Assembly: GCA_027600665.1 (NCBI GenBank)
Contig: JADGJL010000002.1
Span: forward strand, 248,001-312,000
Source of the DNA: Irineochytrium annulatum
Taxonomy: Eukaryota > Chytridiomycota > Chytridiomycetes > Chytridiales > Chytridiaceae
DNA: 64,000 bases
Direction of reading: 5' to 3'
The notes beneath the pieces were generated by a model. The model saw only the letters and a list, made by a program, of their open reading frames with translations. It had not been told where the DNA came from and did not search any database. A program made the position numbers and the translations under genes. This document shows, piece after piece, positions 45,202 through 53,811 of the stretch (its first letter is position 1; every line of letters starts with the position of its first letter).

Positions 45202-45792
45202 TTGAAATATGTGCTTTTTGTCGCAGGTATTCTCATCTTGACGTTTGGCATTTCCCTTACCATCCAATCTGAACTGGGCACCTCACCGTTTGATGCACTT
45301 CTGGTGGGGCTTTCCCAACATGTAGGGCTAAGTGTAGGAAGCTGGGAGGTCATCATTGCACTCTTATTAATCGGATGCAATTCCCTTCTAAAGCTGCAAA
45401 AACCCGAGTTTCTGGGGCTCGTCACCGCGTTCATTACTGGAGTGGGGATCGATCTATGGTTATATGTATCTGAATCTATAATCACGCCTGAGGTCTGGTA
45501 CAGCAAACTGATGACTTTTGTCATTGGATTAGTGATCATAAGTATCGGCACGGCCATCTATTTACAGACCCATTTTGCACCCATTCCCATCGACCGCTTA
45601 ACCTTAATTCTGCACGAAATCACGCGAACGCCCTTATTTGTATCGAGAACATTGATTTACTTTGTATTTTTGATGCTGGCATTCCTTTTTGGTGGACCGA
45701 TCGGGCTTGGTACATTATTAACTGTATGTTGCGCAGGTCTGCTTCTTCAGTTCATCCTGGGCCATACGAAAAAGATCATAGATCGCATATGA
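45202..45792 (+). CDS. YczE/YitT-like integral membrane protein
   Basis: A 196-residue protein with five hydrophobic helices, matching the YczE family of small membrane proteins. Family features are the first helix region ending SELGTSPFDALLVGLS, GSWEVIIALLLIGCN and the later AIYLQTHFAPIPIDRLTLI and FLFGGPIGLGTLLT. In B. subtilis YczE affects bacillaemycin-type antibiotic production, but the mechanism is unknown. The start TTG 45202 has AAAGAGG nine bases upstream; an in-frame TTG at 45193 directly follows that site and is too close. It is divergent from paiA and shares paired operator-like sites with it. Confidence 0.8.
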   Translation: MKYVLFVAGILILTFGISLTIQSELGTSPFDALLVGLSQHVGLSVGSWEVIIALLLIGCNSLLKLQKPEFLGLVTAFITGVGIDLWLYVSESIITPEVWYSKLMTFVIGLVIISIGTAIYLQTHFAPIPIDRLTLILHEITRTPLFVSRTLIYFVFLMLAFLFGGPIGLGTLLTVCCAGLLLQFILGHTKKIIDRI

Positions 45793-45868
45793 ACAGATAG
45801 GTATACATTGTCACGTACTGAGCTTTAAAAAGAACATTCCTTCTAACGAATGTACACCGTCTACATCA

Positions 45869-45905
45869 TAAAAAGCTGGATCAGAGGTTAACTCCCTGAT
45901 CCAGC
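45869..45905 (-). terminator. Terminator after the GH26 gene
   Basis: GCTGGATCAG (45875-45884) pairs with CTGATCCAGC (45896-45905). On the minus strand it is followed by TTTTT. It lies 20 bases downstream of the mannanase stop. Confidence 0.85.
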
Positions 45906-45925
45906 CCCTCAATGTTCTCTCTTCC

Positions 45926-48505
45926 TTACGGCTCAATTCCCCATACCAGCTGACCATTCACATACCCGGTAACCTTATCATGGTTTGCAAACTGACTGCC
46001 AGATGCCTTGAACGAGTAATCATTAGTCTGGGTGTAATTCGTCCAATTGTTTTTGGAGAAGCGAGCTTGAACCTCTGCGCTCTGCCCTGCATTCAATGTT
46101 CCCGCTGCACTTGTAAAGCCCACTTCAAGATAATGATCTGCCCCTGCAACTGGAGTGGCCAATTTAACGAATTGACTGGTTACATTTGCACTTCCCATAC
46201 TGGCCCAGTCCGACCAGAACGTCTGAGTTTCTTCCCCGTCAATCGTATAGTAATACCGAAGTTTGACCTCACTCAACGGAATGGCCGAATCACCAGAGTT
46301 GATCAATTTGAATTTGGGTGATATTCCGTTGGTGGATGCACTTGTATTGCCGTTAAACGCTTGAATCGTCATATCTCCGGCAGGCACAGTAACTGTACTG
46401 TCTACTACGTTCACTGTTAATACAGCGTTATTTCCTCCATTGAAGTGAAAGATCAATACGTTTTGGCCCAGCGGCAGCGTGGCAAGATAGGATTTGTTCA
46501 ACACAACAGCAGCGCCGGATGCCGTATAATCCTGACCCGCTACAAGCGTCACACTCCCCTTCGTGATGCTTGTAAGCTGACGGCCATTCAAGGTGAGAGA
46601 CACATTCATATCTTGCGCGTAATTCGTCGCTTTATCGAATGTTGCATTCTCAGGTGAAATCACAGCATCGGTACTCGGCGTTGAATCCACGATTTTGACT
46701 TTTAACACAGGGTCCTGGCCTTGATTAAAATCCAGAACAATCGAATGCTCGCCAACGGGTAGTGTCGCCAGATAAGCTTTTTTCAGCAGCAGCGTACTTC
46801 CGCTCAGGGTATAGTCCGTATTTACGGTCAACACATGGTTGCCTGCCCGAAGAGCGGTCAGCGTATGACCATTTGCATTCACCGTTACGGCTTTGTCAGC
46901 TTGATTGGGTGCATATTTGTCAAATTCGACGTTTGCAGGTGTAATGGATGCGCTGGGGTTAGGATTGTTAACCTTTAAATTCGGCAGCTCATCCAACGTA
47001 ATGACATAATCACTTTGATAAAGCGTTTTCAGTGTTGCAGGGTAATTAAATGCAGAACTCATCAGATGCTCGCCATACCAAGGACAGAAGTACAGCCATC
47101 CTGATTTCTCCTCTGTCAGATTTTTCACGCTTGGAATCGTGTCATTCTCCGTCATCGCTACCATTTTCGTACCACCTGTCAACTCAACAAGCTTATAGAA
47201 AATCGAGGTAATCGCATCCTCATTGGGCACGCCCGACAAACCGTCATAACGGTTGAAGATCGTATTGTATTTGTCGTATCCGACAAGATCTACCTGGTCA
47301 TCACCCGGATACCAAGCCGGAGAAGTACTATATACATAGCTGTTGTACGTCCAGATCAGATTGTGCAAGCCATACGTCTCGGTCAGTTCAGTATAGAGCA
47401 GATCCCATAACTCTTTGTACACGTCTGCGCCTGCTGAAGCCCACCAGAACCATGCGCCTTCCCCGTTCAGTCCGCCGTTGCCCTCCGCTTCATGATACGG
47501 ACGGAACAAAACCGGCACGTTGTTGTCCTGCAAAATCAGCAGTTGTTCTGCCAGATCCTCAATGGTCATCATCACGTATTGATACTCTTTGGTACCAGGA
47601 ATGACCGCATTCGCTGTATTAAAATTCGTTTCGGTTGGCTTATACGTTGCTTCTTTCCAATCAACAAAGTCCCCTAGTTCATACGTATTGAAATTGCGGG
47701 GTACATTGATATGCCAGGAAGCTGTTGCAATCCCTTCACGGTTATTGACCCAATTAATCATGCGATCGGTTGTACCATCCTCCCAACCATACAGCGGATT
47801 GTAATTCATCATATCAAAGCCGCGAATAGCCGGATACTTTCCGGTCAGATCATGAATCCATTCGAATTCAAGCTCTGAATCTCCGTCATTCCCTCCTCCG
47901 TAGATTTCTTGTTGACCAGAGATGATGTTGTTTCCGTATACCTCCGTTAAATAATTCATCAAAATTTGTGTTTCCGGTGTCGCCTCAGGATCACTTAGAA
48001 TTGGCTGTACATTCAGAGGGTCCAGTTCCGCATAATCCACGGTAAAAGTATCAAAATACGCGAAGCCCCAGCCAGCCTTCAGCTCAATGGTATTGCTACC
48101 CTGATTCAGCTTGTGAAAGCCAAAATCGAAGTCTGACCATGTTGTCGTGTAAGGCAGCATGTACGCACCTTTTGTAACACCATTTACGATTAGATTTTGA
48201 GACCTTCCATCCGCACTGAGCTCCTGCATATATCGTGTGGAGATTGCGTACATGCCAGTTTCCGGAACAGTAACGGTGAACGTTATTGTGCCAGAGCTCT
48301 GCATCCAGACAAATCCGGCCCCTGAGAATCCAGGCTTGGGTTGTCCATAGATCGAAGTGACCACTTGAAGATCCGGGGTGAGCTGCGCATCTTCGCTTTC
48401 GATGGTGAACAGTGGGGTGTCTGCATGAACGGGCGCTGTCATTAATCCAAGAAGCAGAGCCAATGCCAGCATCATTGCGGTTGCCTTTTTGAGCAAATTT
48501 TTCAT
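45926..48505 (-). CDS. Secreted modular GH26 beta-mannanase (CBM35-GH26-X2-X2-CBM3)
   Basis: An 859-residue exoenzyme. A signal peptide covers residues 1-28 (MKNLLKKATAMM to PVHA). About 32-162 is a CBM35-like module (FTIESEDAQL, GFAYFDTFTVDYAEL). About 170-500 is GH26, with the acid Glu339 in FRPYHEAEGN and the nucleophile Glu453 in VAMTENDTIP. Two X2-type immunoglobulin-like modules follow (about 515-608 and 610-705, each starting with a PxNxxFDK pattern), then a family 3 cellulose-binding module from about 708. It would cut mannan or glucomannan while bound to cellulose. I prefer ATG 48505, since GGAAGGAAG precedes it by nine bases; in-frame ATGs lie at 48514 and 48526. It is monocistronic. 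Confidence 0.93.
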   Translation of the reverse strand: MKNLLKKATAMMLALALLLGLMTAPVHADTPLFTIESEDAQLTPDLQVVTSIYGQPKPGFSGAGFVWMQSSGTITFTVTVPETGMYAISTRYMQELSADGRSQNLIVNGVTKGAYMLPYTTTWSDFDFGFHKLNQGSNTIELKAGWGFAYFDTFTVDYAELDPLNVQPILSDPEATPETQILMNYLTEVYGNNIISGQQEIYGGGNDGDSELEFEWIHDLTGKYPAIRGFDMMNYNPLYGWEDGTTDRMINWVNNREGIATASWHINVPRNFNTYELGDFVDWKEATYKPTETNFNTANAVIPGTKEYQYVMMTIEDLAEQLLILQDNNVPVLFRPYHEAEGNGGLNGEGAWFWWASAGADVYKELWDLLYTELTETYGLHNLIWTYNSYVYSTSPAWYPGDDQVDLVGYDKYNTIFNRYDGLSGVPNEDAITSIFYKLVELTGGTKMVAMTENDTIPSVKNLTEEKSGWLYFCPWYGEHLMSSAFNYPATLKTLYQSDYVITLDELPNLKVNNPNPSASITPANVEFDKYAPNQADKAVTVNANGHTLTALRAGNHVLTVNTDYTLSGSTLLLKKAYLATLPVGEHSIVLDFNQGQDPVLKVKIVDSTPSTDAVISPENATFDKATNYAQDMNVSLTLNGRQLTSITKGSVTLVAGQDYTASGAAVVLNKSYLATLPLGQNVLIFHFNGGNNAVLTVNVVDSTVTVPAGDMTIQAFNGNTSASTNGISPKFKLINSGDSAIPLSEVKLRYYYTIDGEETQTFWSDWASMGSANVTSQFVKLATPVAGADHYLEVGFTSAAGTLNAGQSAEVQARFSKNNWTNYTQTNDYSFKASGSQFANHDKVTGYVNGQLVWGIEP

Positions 48506-48785
48506 CCATTCCATCTTCCTTCCCATGTAAAATATAATAATGAAATGTCAATGAACCCATTCATGATGGCGCTTTCATTTTAAACATATCACGCCCGTCA
48601 ATATTTGTAAATATATGGTTAAAGTAAACATTTGAAATTCCTTTGTACCAGTACTTTGAATGCCATATTCCTATTATTTCACCAATATTGATGACAATCG
48701 AAAACGGTTCATTATCTAACCAGAATCGGGCGTAAACCTCATCTCCATTATATGATTGTACTTGGCAGAACACCTAAAAAAACAA
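48506..48785. other. Upstream region of the mannanase, no credible gene
   Basis: About 280 bases between the mannanase start and the puc terminator. A 70-codon minus frame at 48561-48773 lacks a ribosome binding site and any recognisable motif. The region holds a good cre-like site (48564) and TTGACA/TTGACG hexamers on the minus strand, but I could not fit a clear -35/-10 pair. Confidence 0.5.
48564..48577 (-). promoter_or_regulatory. cre-like site before the mannanase
   Basis: On the minus strand TGAAAGCGCCATCA matches the cre consensus at 13 of 14 positions, about 60 bases before the start codon. It suggests catabolite repression of the mannanase. Confidence 0.6.
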
Positions 48786-48818
48786 AACAAAAAAAGCATT
48801 CCTGGATCGAATGCTTTT
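48785..48818 (-). terminator. Terminator after the pucCDE operon
   Basis: AAAAGCATTC (48792-48801) pairs with GAATGCTTTT (48809-48818). On the minus strand it is followed by a T-rich run, and it lies about 70 bases after the pucE stop. Confidence 0.85.
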
Positions 48819-48885
48819 CTAAAGAATGATTCTTCAATTCTCCTTGTTTTTGTTTTTATGCCTACGCATACGTCCCGGCACCCAT

Positions 48886-49404
48886 TCAACTAACGGTTTC
48901 TTCGGCAGACGTTTCCTTTATCGCACAGCGTTCCCCTGCCTTGCGTACCGCCCGAATAATGCCACCATAGCCGGTACAACGACACAGATTCCCGCACAAC
49001 CCCGACTCAATCTGTTCTTGAGATGGCTCTGGATGTGCATCCAGTAATGCCTTGGTTGAGATCACCATGCCCGGAGTACAGTAGCCGCACTGGAAGCCTC
49101 CTTCCTCCACAAAAGCTTGTTGAATCGGATGCAGGGTGCCTTTCTCCTCGCCATGCAGACCTTCAATGGTCACAATGTCACTGCCTTCACATTGATAAGC
49201 CATGACAAGACAGGAATTCACAGGCTCTCCATCCATCAGAACCATACATGAGCCGCAGCGACCAACTTCGCAAGATACTTTGGTACCCGTCAGTTGCAAA
49301 TGAGTCCGAAGCACATCGACAAGTCGGGTCGTTTGCGCAATCTCCAGATGTTTATGTTCACCATTCACAATGGCTGTCCAGTGATTCTCAAGTGGCTTAT
49401 TCAT
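48886..49404 (-). CDS. pucE: Xanthine dehydrogenase iron-sulfur subunit
   Basis: A 172-residue protein with two 2Fe-2S domains. The plant-ferredoxin-like cluster is bound by SCEVGRCGSCMVLMDGEPVNSC, and the second all-helical cluster by CGYCTPG and CGNLCRCTGYGGI. It passes electrons from the molybdenum subunit PucD to the FAD subunit PucC. It overlaps the pucD stop by four bases (ATGA) and is the last gene of pucC-pucD-pucE, the same order as in B. subtilis. Confidence 0.95.
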   Translation of the reverse strand: MNKPLENHWTAIVNGEHKHLEIAQTTRLVDVLRTHLQLTGTKVSCEVGRCGSCMVLMDGEPVNSCLVMAYQCEGSDIVTIEGLHGEEKGTLHPIQQAFVEEGGFQCGYCTPGMVISTKALLDAHPEPSQEQIESGLCGNLCRCTGYGGIIRAVRKAGERCAIKETSAEETVS

Positions 49405-51926
49405 GATGGGCTCACTCCTTCCTGCAAAGGTACATTTAAAGGTCTGACCAGTTGTTCCCTCGGTACAGGAAGACGGTTAACCCATACACCTGTCGCCTGA
49501 TGTATTGCGGCAGTAATGGCTGGCGCAAGCGCTACGGAACCAATCTCACCGATCCCCCTCGGTCCAAACACATCACCTTCGGGTAAGTCTTCAATAGCTT
49601 CAACCTCCAGTTGGGTATGAATATCCTGAATGGTTGGGATCATATACGTGTCAAGGTTCGTGGTTACATAACGGCTGTCCTGCATGACCGCATCCTCGGT
49701 CAACGTGAATCCCAGCGCCATGACACTGCCGCCTTCAATCTGTCCAATATAGCCCATAGGGTTGATAACTGGACCTGCCGCTACAACATGACGTGTATCG
49801 AGCAGCTTGGTTTCTCCAGTCAACGTATTGACTTCCACCTCTGCCGCAACCGCCGCATACGTATACAAATAATGCCCGCCTACCACATTGTCCGGCGTAG
49901 TTGGATAATCAAACTTTGTATCAAAAATCCATTCATCGGCTTCGCCCTGCGTCGCGAGTTCAGCATACGAGATCACGAAGCCTGATGAAACTCCCTCTTT
50001 CGCTAGGTATTGAGATGCACCTAAATAACTTTCAGCAATTTGATCACCTTCATTCCCTCCAGCAACGATCTCAGCCACTTCAATTCTTTCAGCCTTCTCT
50101 AGTTTTTCTGCTTCTTCAGACGTTTGAATTATGCCTTCCAGCGCCAATGCTACTTTCTTCTCGCTCTTTCCTGTCCCTTGCACATCTGTTTCTACTCCTG
50201 AACTTTCGGCAGGAAGCTGACCTTTGCGCCATATCCCCCCAGGTCCTGTTACCAGTTCATCCGCCGGAATGCCCGACGCCTCAGATGCAACAGCGAGGAC
50301 ATGGGAACGAAATGGAGACTGCAAGCGTTGAAGAGCCATCCAGGCCATCGTTGTTGAACGTGAAGCTGTACTTGATCCGCTGTGTGGCACACGATCCGTA
50401 TCTCCAATGATAATACTGAGATCCGATGTACTGCATTGGAATAGATCACATAACATAATTTCCAGCGTTGCAACGAGCCCCTGACCGAATTCCTCGTAGC
50501 TGAATGCCACCTCAATCTTGCCTTCATTATTCAGGGACAAGCGACCGCCCGCAGGATCTGGAATGCCATAACCGAGCCCTGCACCATGCATGGCAATTGC
50601 TGCTCCGACACCACGCTTGATCCATGGTGGCAAAGTAGGATCTGTCGGGGGATGCTGATGTTTTTGCCACAGTTCGGAGCGATCCAATGCCTCCCATACT
50701 TGGGACAGTCCATCCGTGACCAAAATGCGTTGATTCAGGGGTCCGGGATCATTCTTTTCCCTCATATTGCGTCTACGGAACTCCCAAGGGTCCATGTTCA
50801 TGATTTCTGCAAGCCGATCCATCTGGCCTTCCATGGCAAAAATCGCCTGGTTCCCGCCAAATCCGCGAAACTCACCCGACAATCCATTATTCGTATACAC
50901 AGACACACCTTCCACATCCACATTCGGAATGGCGTATGGTCCAAGACAATGTTCGGTACAGAAGTTCAGCACGGGTGCACCCAGTGTGGCATACGCTCCC
51001 GTATCTGCTGTAATACGGACACGATGAGCTTGTATGATACCTTCTCGACTCATACCGGTCTGCATTTCAATCTTCATGGGGTGCCGTTTTAGCCCTGCAC
51101 GCACGGATTCTTTACGTGAATTATGCATTTTCACAGGACGTCCGCATCTCAAGGCCAGCAGTGCACCATAAGGCTGTACGTTGAGTTCATCTTTTCCGCC
51201 AAATGAACCACCAATCGGTGAAGACACCACGCGAATATCTTCTTCAGGACAGCCAATAATGCGTGCAAGCTGCATCCGGTCTTTATAGCCATGTTGCGTT
51301 GCCGCGTATACATTCAGCCTTCCCTCTTCATCCGGGACAAACAAGCCACCTTCTGTCTCCATGTACGCATGCATCTGGCGTGGCGTATAATAGGTCTCTG
51401 TCACGATATGATCACATGTGCCAAAGGCTTGCTCGGCGTCTCCACGTTTGATCTCCGTCCGATGCAGCACATTACCTGGACCATGCTCATGCAGCTCTGG
51501 TGCACCGGGAGCCAACGCAGCGTCTGTGCTATTCAGCGGCGTGAGCTCCTCATACTCTACACGAATCGCATCCAGCGCAAGTGCCGCACGTTCCGGGGAA
51601 TCCGCAGCAACCGCTGCAATGGCATCCCCAACATAACGGACAATATCCTCGCAGAACACGGGCTGATCCGGGGTTGCTATGCCAAAACGATTCAGACCAG
51701 GCACATCTTTAGAGGTCAGAACCGCATAGACACCTTCCAGCGCCTCAGCTTCCGAAGTATCTATAGACAATATGCGAGCATAAGGATATTCGCTTCGCAA
51801 TACTCTGCCATGAATCATGTCAGGCAGCGTCATATCCGTCAGATATTGAAGCTGACCTGTTACTTTGGGTGCCCCATCTGGCCGCAGGTGCCAGCGTTTC
51901 CCGCTCTGTTTCCGATTCAGCAGCAT
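49401..51926 (-). CDS. pucD: Xanthine dehydrogenase molybdopterin subunit
   Basis: An 841-residue molybdenum hydroxylase large subunit that oxidises hypoxanthine and xanthine to urate. Cofactor segments are visible: VVSSPIGGSFGGKDELN, SGEFRGFGGNQAIFAMEGQMD, and near the C-terminus VFGPRGIGEIGSVALAPA with the catalytic Glu. Start ATG 51926 follows a GGGGGAGAGG site and lies 33 bases after the pucC stop; an in-frame extension to 51980 would overlap pucC and is rejected. Residues about 568-628 are a charged, repetitive insert (KSEKKVALALEGIIQTSEEA, EKLEKAERIEVAEIV) not expected in the catalytic core. That makes the protein roughly 100 residues longer than my memory of B. subtilis PucD. Confidence 0.93.
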   Translation of the reverse strand: MLLNRKQSGKRWHLRPDGAPKVTGQLQYLTDMTLPDMIHGRVLRSEYPYARILSIDTSEAEALEGVYAVLTSKDVPGLNRFGIATPDQPVFCEDIVRYVGDAIAAVAADSPERAALALDAIRVEYEELTPLNSTDAALAPGAPELHEHGPGNVLHRTEIKRGDAEQAFGTCDHIVTETYYTPRQMHAYMETEGGLFVPDEEGRLNVYAATQHGYKDRMQLARIIGCPEEDIRVVSSPIGGSFGGKDELNVQPYGALLALRCGRPVKMHNSRKESVRAGLKRHPMKIEMQTGMSREGIIQAHRVRITADTGAYATLGAPVLNFCTEHCLGPYAIPNVDVEGVSVYTNNGLSGEFRGFGGNQAIFAMEGQMDRLAEIMNMDPWEFRRRNMREKNDPGPLNQRILVTDGLSQVWEALDRSELWQKHQHPPTDPTLPPWIKRGVGAAIAMHGAGLGYGIPDPAGGRLSLNNEGKIEVAFSYEEFGQGLVATLEIMLCDLFQCSTSDLSIIIGDTDRVPHSGSSTASRSTTMAWMALQRLQSPFRSHVLAVASEASGIPADELVTGPGGIWRKGQLPAESSGVETDVQGTGKSEKKVALALEGIIQTSEEAEKLEKAERIEVAEIVAGGNEGDQIAESYLGASQYLAKEGVSSGFVISYAELATQGEADEWIFDTKFDYPTTPDNVVGGHYLYTYAAVAAEVEVNTLTGETKLLDTRHVVAAGPVINPMGYIGQIEGGSVMALGFTLTEDAVMQDSRYVTTNLDTYMIPTIQDIHTQLEVEAIEDLPEGDVFGPRGIGEIGSVALAPAITAAIHQATGVWVNRLPVPREQLVRPLNVPLQEGVSPS

Positions 51927-51958
51927 AATCCTCTCCCCCTTTGCTTGATCCCTTTTAT

Positions 51959-52873
51959 CTATACGTGAAGTGCCTCCCATAGCCCGGCACCAAGAAGGTT
52001 GCCTGCGGTCTGTTTACGATAATGTTCCGTTGCAAATGCATCGCCATAAGTCGTAAATTCGTCAACCACAGCAGTTGTAAGAGTCGCCGCTTGCATGACA
52101 GAAGCTTCGCTGTTAAGGAGCTGCTGTTCTGACTCCAGCAGTCTCATCGCCATGCCTGAGCCTCCACCAGCCGCAATCGCAATCTTGGTCCAGCGATGAT
52201 CCGAATCAATCTCACCGTATAACGCAACCGTCACGAGCGATGCACTGAACGTCTCCCGTCGACCCAGCTTGCGGTAAAAGGAAACCTCTCGTGCAGCAGG
52301 CTTGTTCCCACTGTCCACATCAAGCAGAGAGGACGGTCTCATCGGGATATGAATCGAGATTAATACGTCCCCTGGATTACGGCTGCCATCCGGTCCACCC
52401 TGAAGCCACGAAGACACACTTCGAATTTCAATTCCGTTGTCCGTTAACCAATGCAACTTCGCATCATATACAAGCAAAGCAGTCAGGGTATCCCCAACTC
52501 CGGACACAATATTCCCGCCAATGGTTGCCACATTACGAATGGAAGGGGCAGCAATTCCATTCACCGCTTCTTGCAGGATCGGCAGTTGATGCAGCAACGC
52601 CTGTGAAGCACATTCCTTTAAACAGGTCATTGCGCCAATGACGATCTCATCTTCACGATTCGATATACCGCTCATTTCAGGAATACGAGCCAGGCTAATC
52701 ATGTGTTCAGGTGCCGGAACCAAGCCGCCCTCCCACTGGGTTCGCAGTAATGTTCCACCTGCTGTGAAACAACATATTCCCTTGAATCTAGTTCTCAACG
52801 TTTGCAGTTCTTGCAAGTTCTCAGGCTGCCATACGGATGGCAATGCTCCAGAACCGTATGCCGGTGTCACCAT
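51959..52873 (-). CDS. pucC: Xanthine dehydrogenase FAD-binding subunit
   Basis: A 304-residue CoxM/XdhB-type flavoprotein. The FAD motifs are CCFTAGGTLLRTQW and the TIGGNIVSGVGDTLTAL segment, with SFYRKLGRRETFSASLVTVA in the C-terminal CO-dehydrogenase-flavoprotein domain. It hands electrons to NAD. ATG 52873 is preferred because AAAGGGG lies eight bases upstream; an in-frame ATG at 52912 has no such site. A terminator separates it from pucB, so pucCDE probably has its own promoter in the 269-base gap upstream. Confidence 0.93.
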   Translation of the reverse strand: MVTPAYGSGALPSVWQPENLQELQTLRTRFKGICCFTAGGTLLRTQWEGGLVPAPEHMISLARIPEMSGISNREDEIVIGAMTCLKECASQALLHQLPILQEAVNGIAAPSIRNVATIGGNIVSGVGDTLTALLVYDAKLHWLTDNGIEIRSVSSWLQGGPDGSRNPGDVLISIHIPMRPSSLLDVDSGNKPAAREVSFYRKLGRRETFSASLVTVALYGEIDSDHRWTKIAIAAGGGSGMAMRLLESEQQLLNSEASVMQAATLTTAVVDEFTTYGDAFATEHYRKQTAGNLLGAGLWEALHV

Positions 52874-53086
52874 CACCGCATCCCCTTTCTCTCTCTTCCA
52901 TGGGCAGGACATTCAACCGTCTGATCCATATAATTCTTCAAATCATATGAGAGTTAAGCAGCAACGTCAATTACCTTCACATCGTTTTGGATAAATGTAT
53001 AAAACCTGCGTTCTATTTGTGCTTGATGCATTATCATCTATCGAAAGCTAACATGAAGTCTCTTTCGCCACACGTGAAAAGTAAGC

Positions 53087-53116
53087 AAAAAGGCCAACCA
53101 GACTGTCTGGCTGACC
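53087..53116 (-). terminator. Terminator between pucB and pucC
   Basis: On the minus strand GGTCAGCCAGAC pairs with GTCTGGTTGGCC (two G-U pairs), followed by TTTTT. It lies 27 bases after the pucB stop and would end the pucL-to-pucB transcript. Confidence 0.75.
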
Positions 53117-53142
53117 TCATCATGTTATAAATTTATACATGG

Positions 53143-53811
53143 TCATTGATCTTCTCCTGTTATATAGTCTGCCTGCCTCGATTCATATACATGATTCAAA
53201 ATGCGTTCCAATTCCGGTTCTGTATCCGCGTCCCAGAAACTCGTCTCAGACATTGGTACATGCACACCTGAATAATTAGCGCTGCGCATAATCTTGCGTG
53301 CCCCCTCATCTCCATGCAGAGACAACAGAGGACCGAACATATGGGAGCGAAAAGCAACGGGCGGCTTGCCTCCCTTACCGTCGGTAGCTGCGACATAGTC
53401 ACTCAGCTTGTGGGTAGCCAGTGCGGTAGTCACCCGATTAATATCCTGCGCTTTTACTAAAGGCTGATCACCCAGTAACATGAGAATGCCCTCCGGTTGG
53501 TACTCCATGGCCGACAATACGCCAGAATGAAGAGAGTTGGCCATACCGCAAGCATAGTCAGCACAGGCTACAATTCGAAGTCGCGCTGTGGGATGATACG
53601 CATACGTGGCAGAATCAATCCATTTTACAGGCAACCAAGCCAATGAATCTTCCGGTTTGACCACACAGATCACCTGATCCAGATCCGAATCCAGCGCAGC
53701 TTCCAGTGACCATGCAGCCAGTGACCTCCCGTCTGGCATGACAACCGAGAGTTTATCCCGACCAAGGCGAGAACTCCTACCTGCTGCCAGAACGATGCCC
53801 GTCATTCGCAT
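53143..53811 (-). CDS. pucB: Molybdenum cofactor nucleotidyltransferase (MocA-like)
   Basis: A 222-residue nucleotidyltransferase. The NTP-binding start is TGIVLAAGRSSRLGRDKLSV, and LMLLGDQPLVKAQDINRV holds the metal-binding Asp. MocA-like enzymes add a nucleotide to the molybdenum cofactor for xanthine dehydrogenase. PucB is required for this activity in B. subtilis. ATG 53811 has AGGGAAG eight bases upstream; a TTG at 53817 is a less likely start. It overlaps the end of pucA by 35 bases. Confidence 0.92.
   Translation of the reverse strand: MRMTGIVLAAGRSSRLGRDKLSVVMPDGRSLAAWSLEAALDSDLDQVICVVKPEDSLAWLPVKWIDSATYAYHPTARLRIVACADYACGMANSLHSGVLSAMEYQPEGILMLLGDQPLVKAQDINRVTTALATHKLSDYVAATDGKGGKPPVAFRSHMFGPLLSLHGDEGARKIMRSANYSGVHVPMSETSFWDADTEPELERILNHVYESRQADYITGEDQ

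Noticed and set aside
48561..48773. A 70-codon minus frame upstream of the mannanase
   Set aside because: No ribosome binding site and no motif; it overlaps the probable mannanase promoter and cre-like site.
50586..51092. Long plus frames within pucD
   Set aside because: Shadow frames opposite a well-supported xanthine dehydrogenase subunit.
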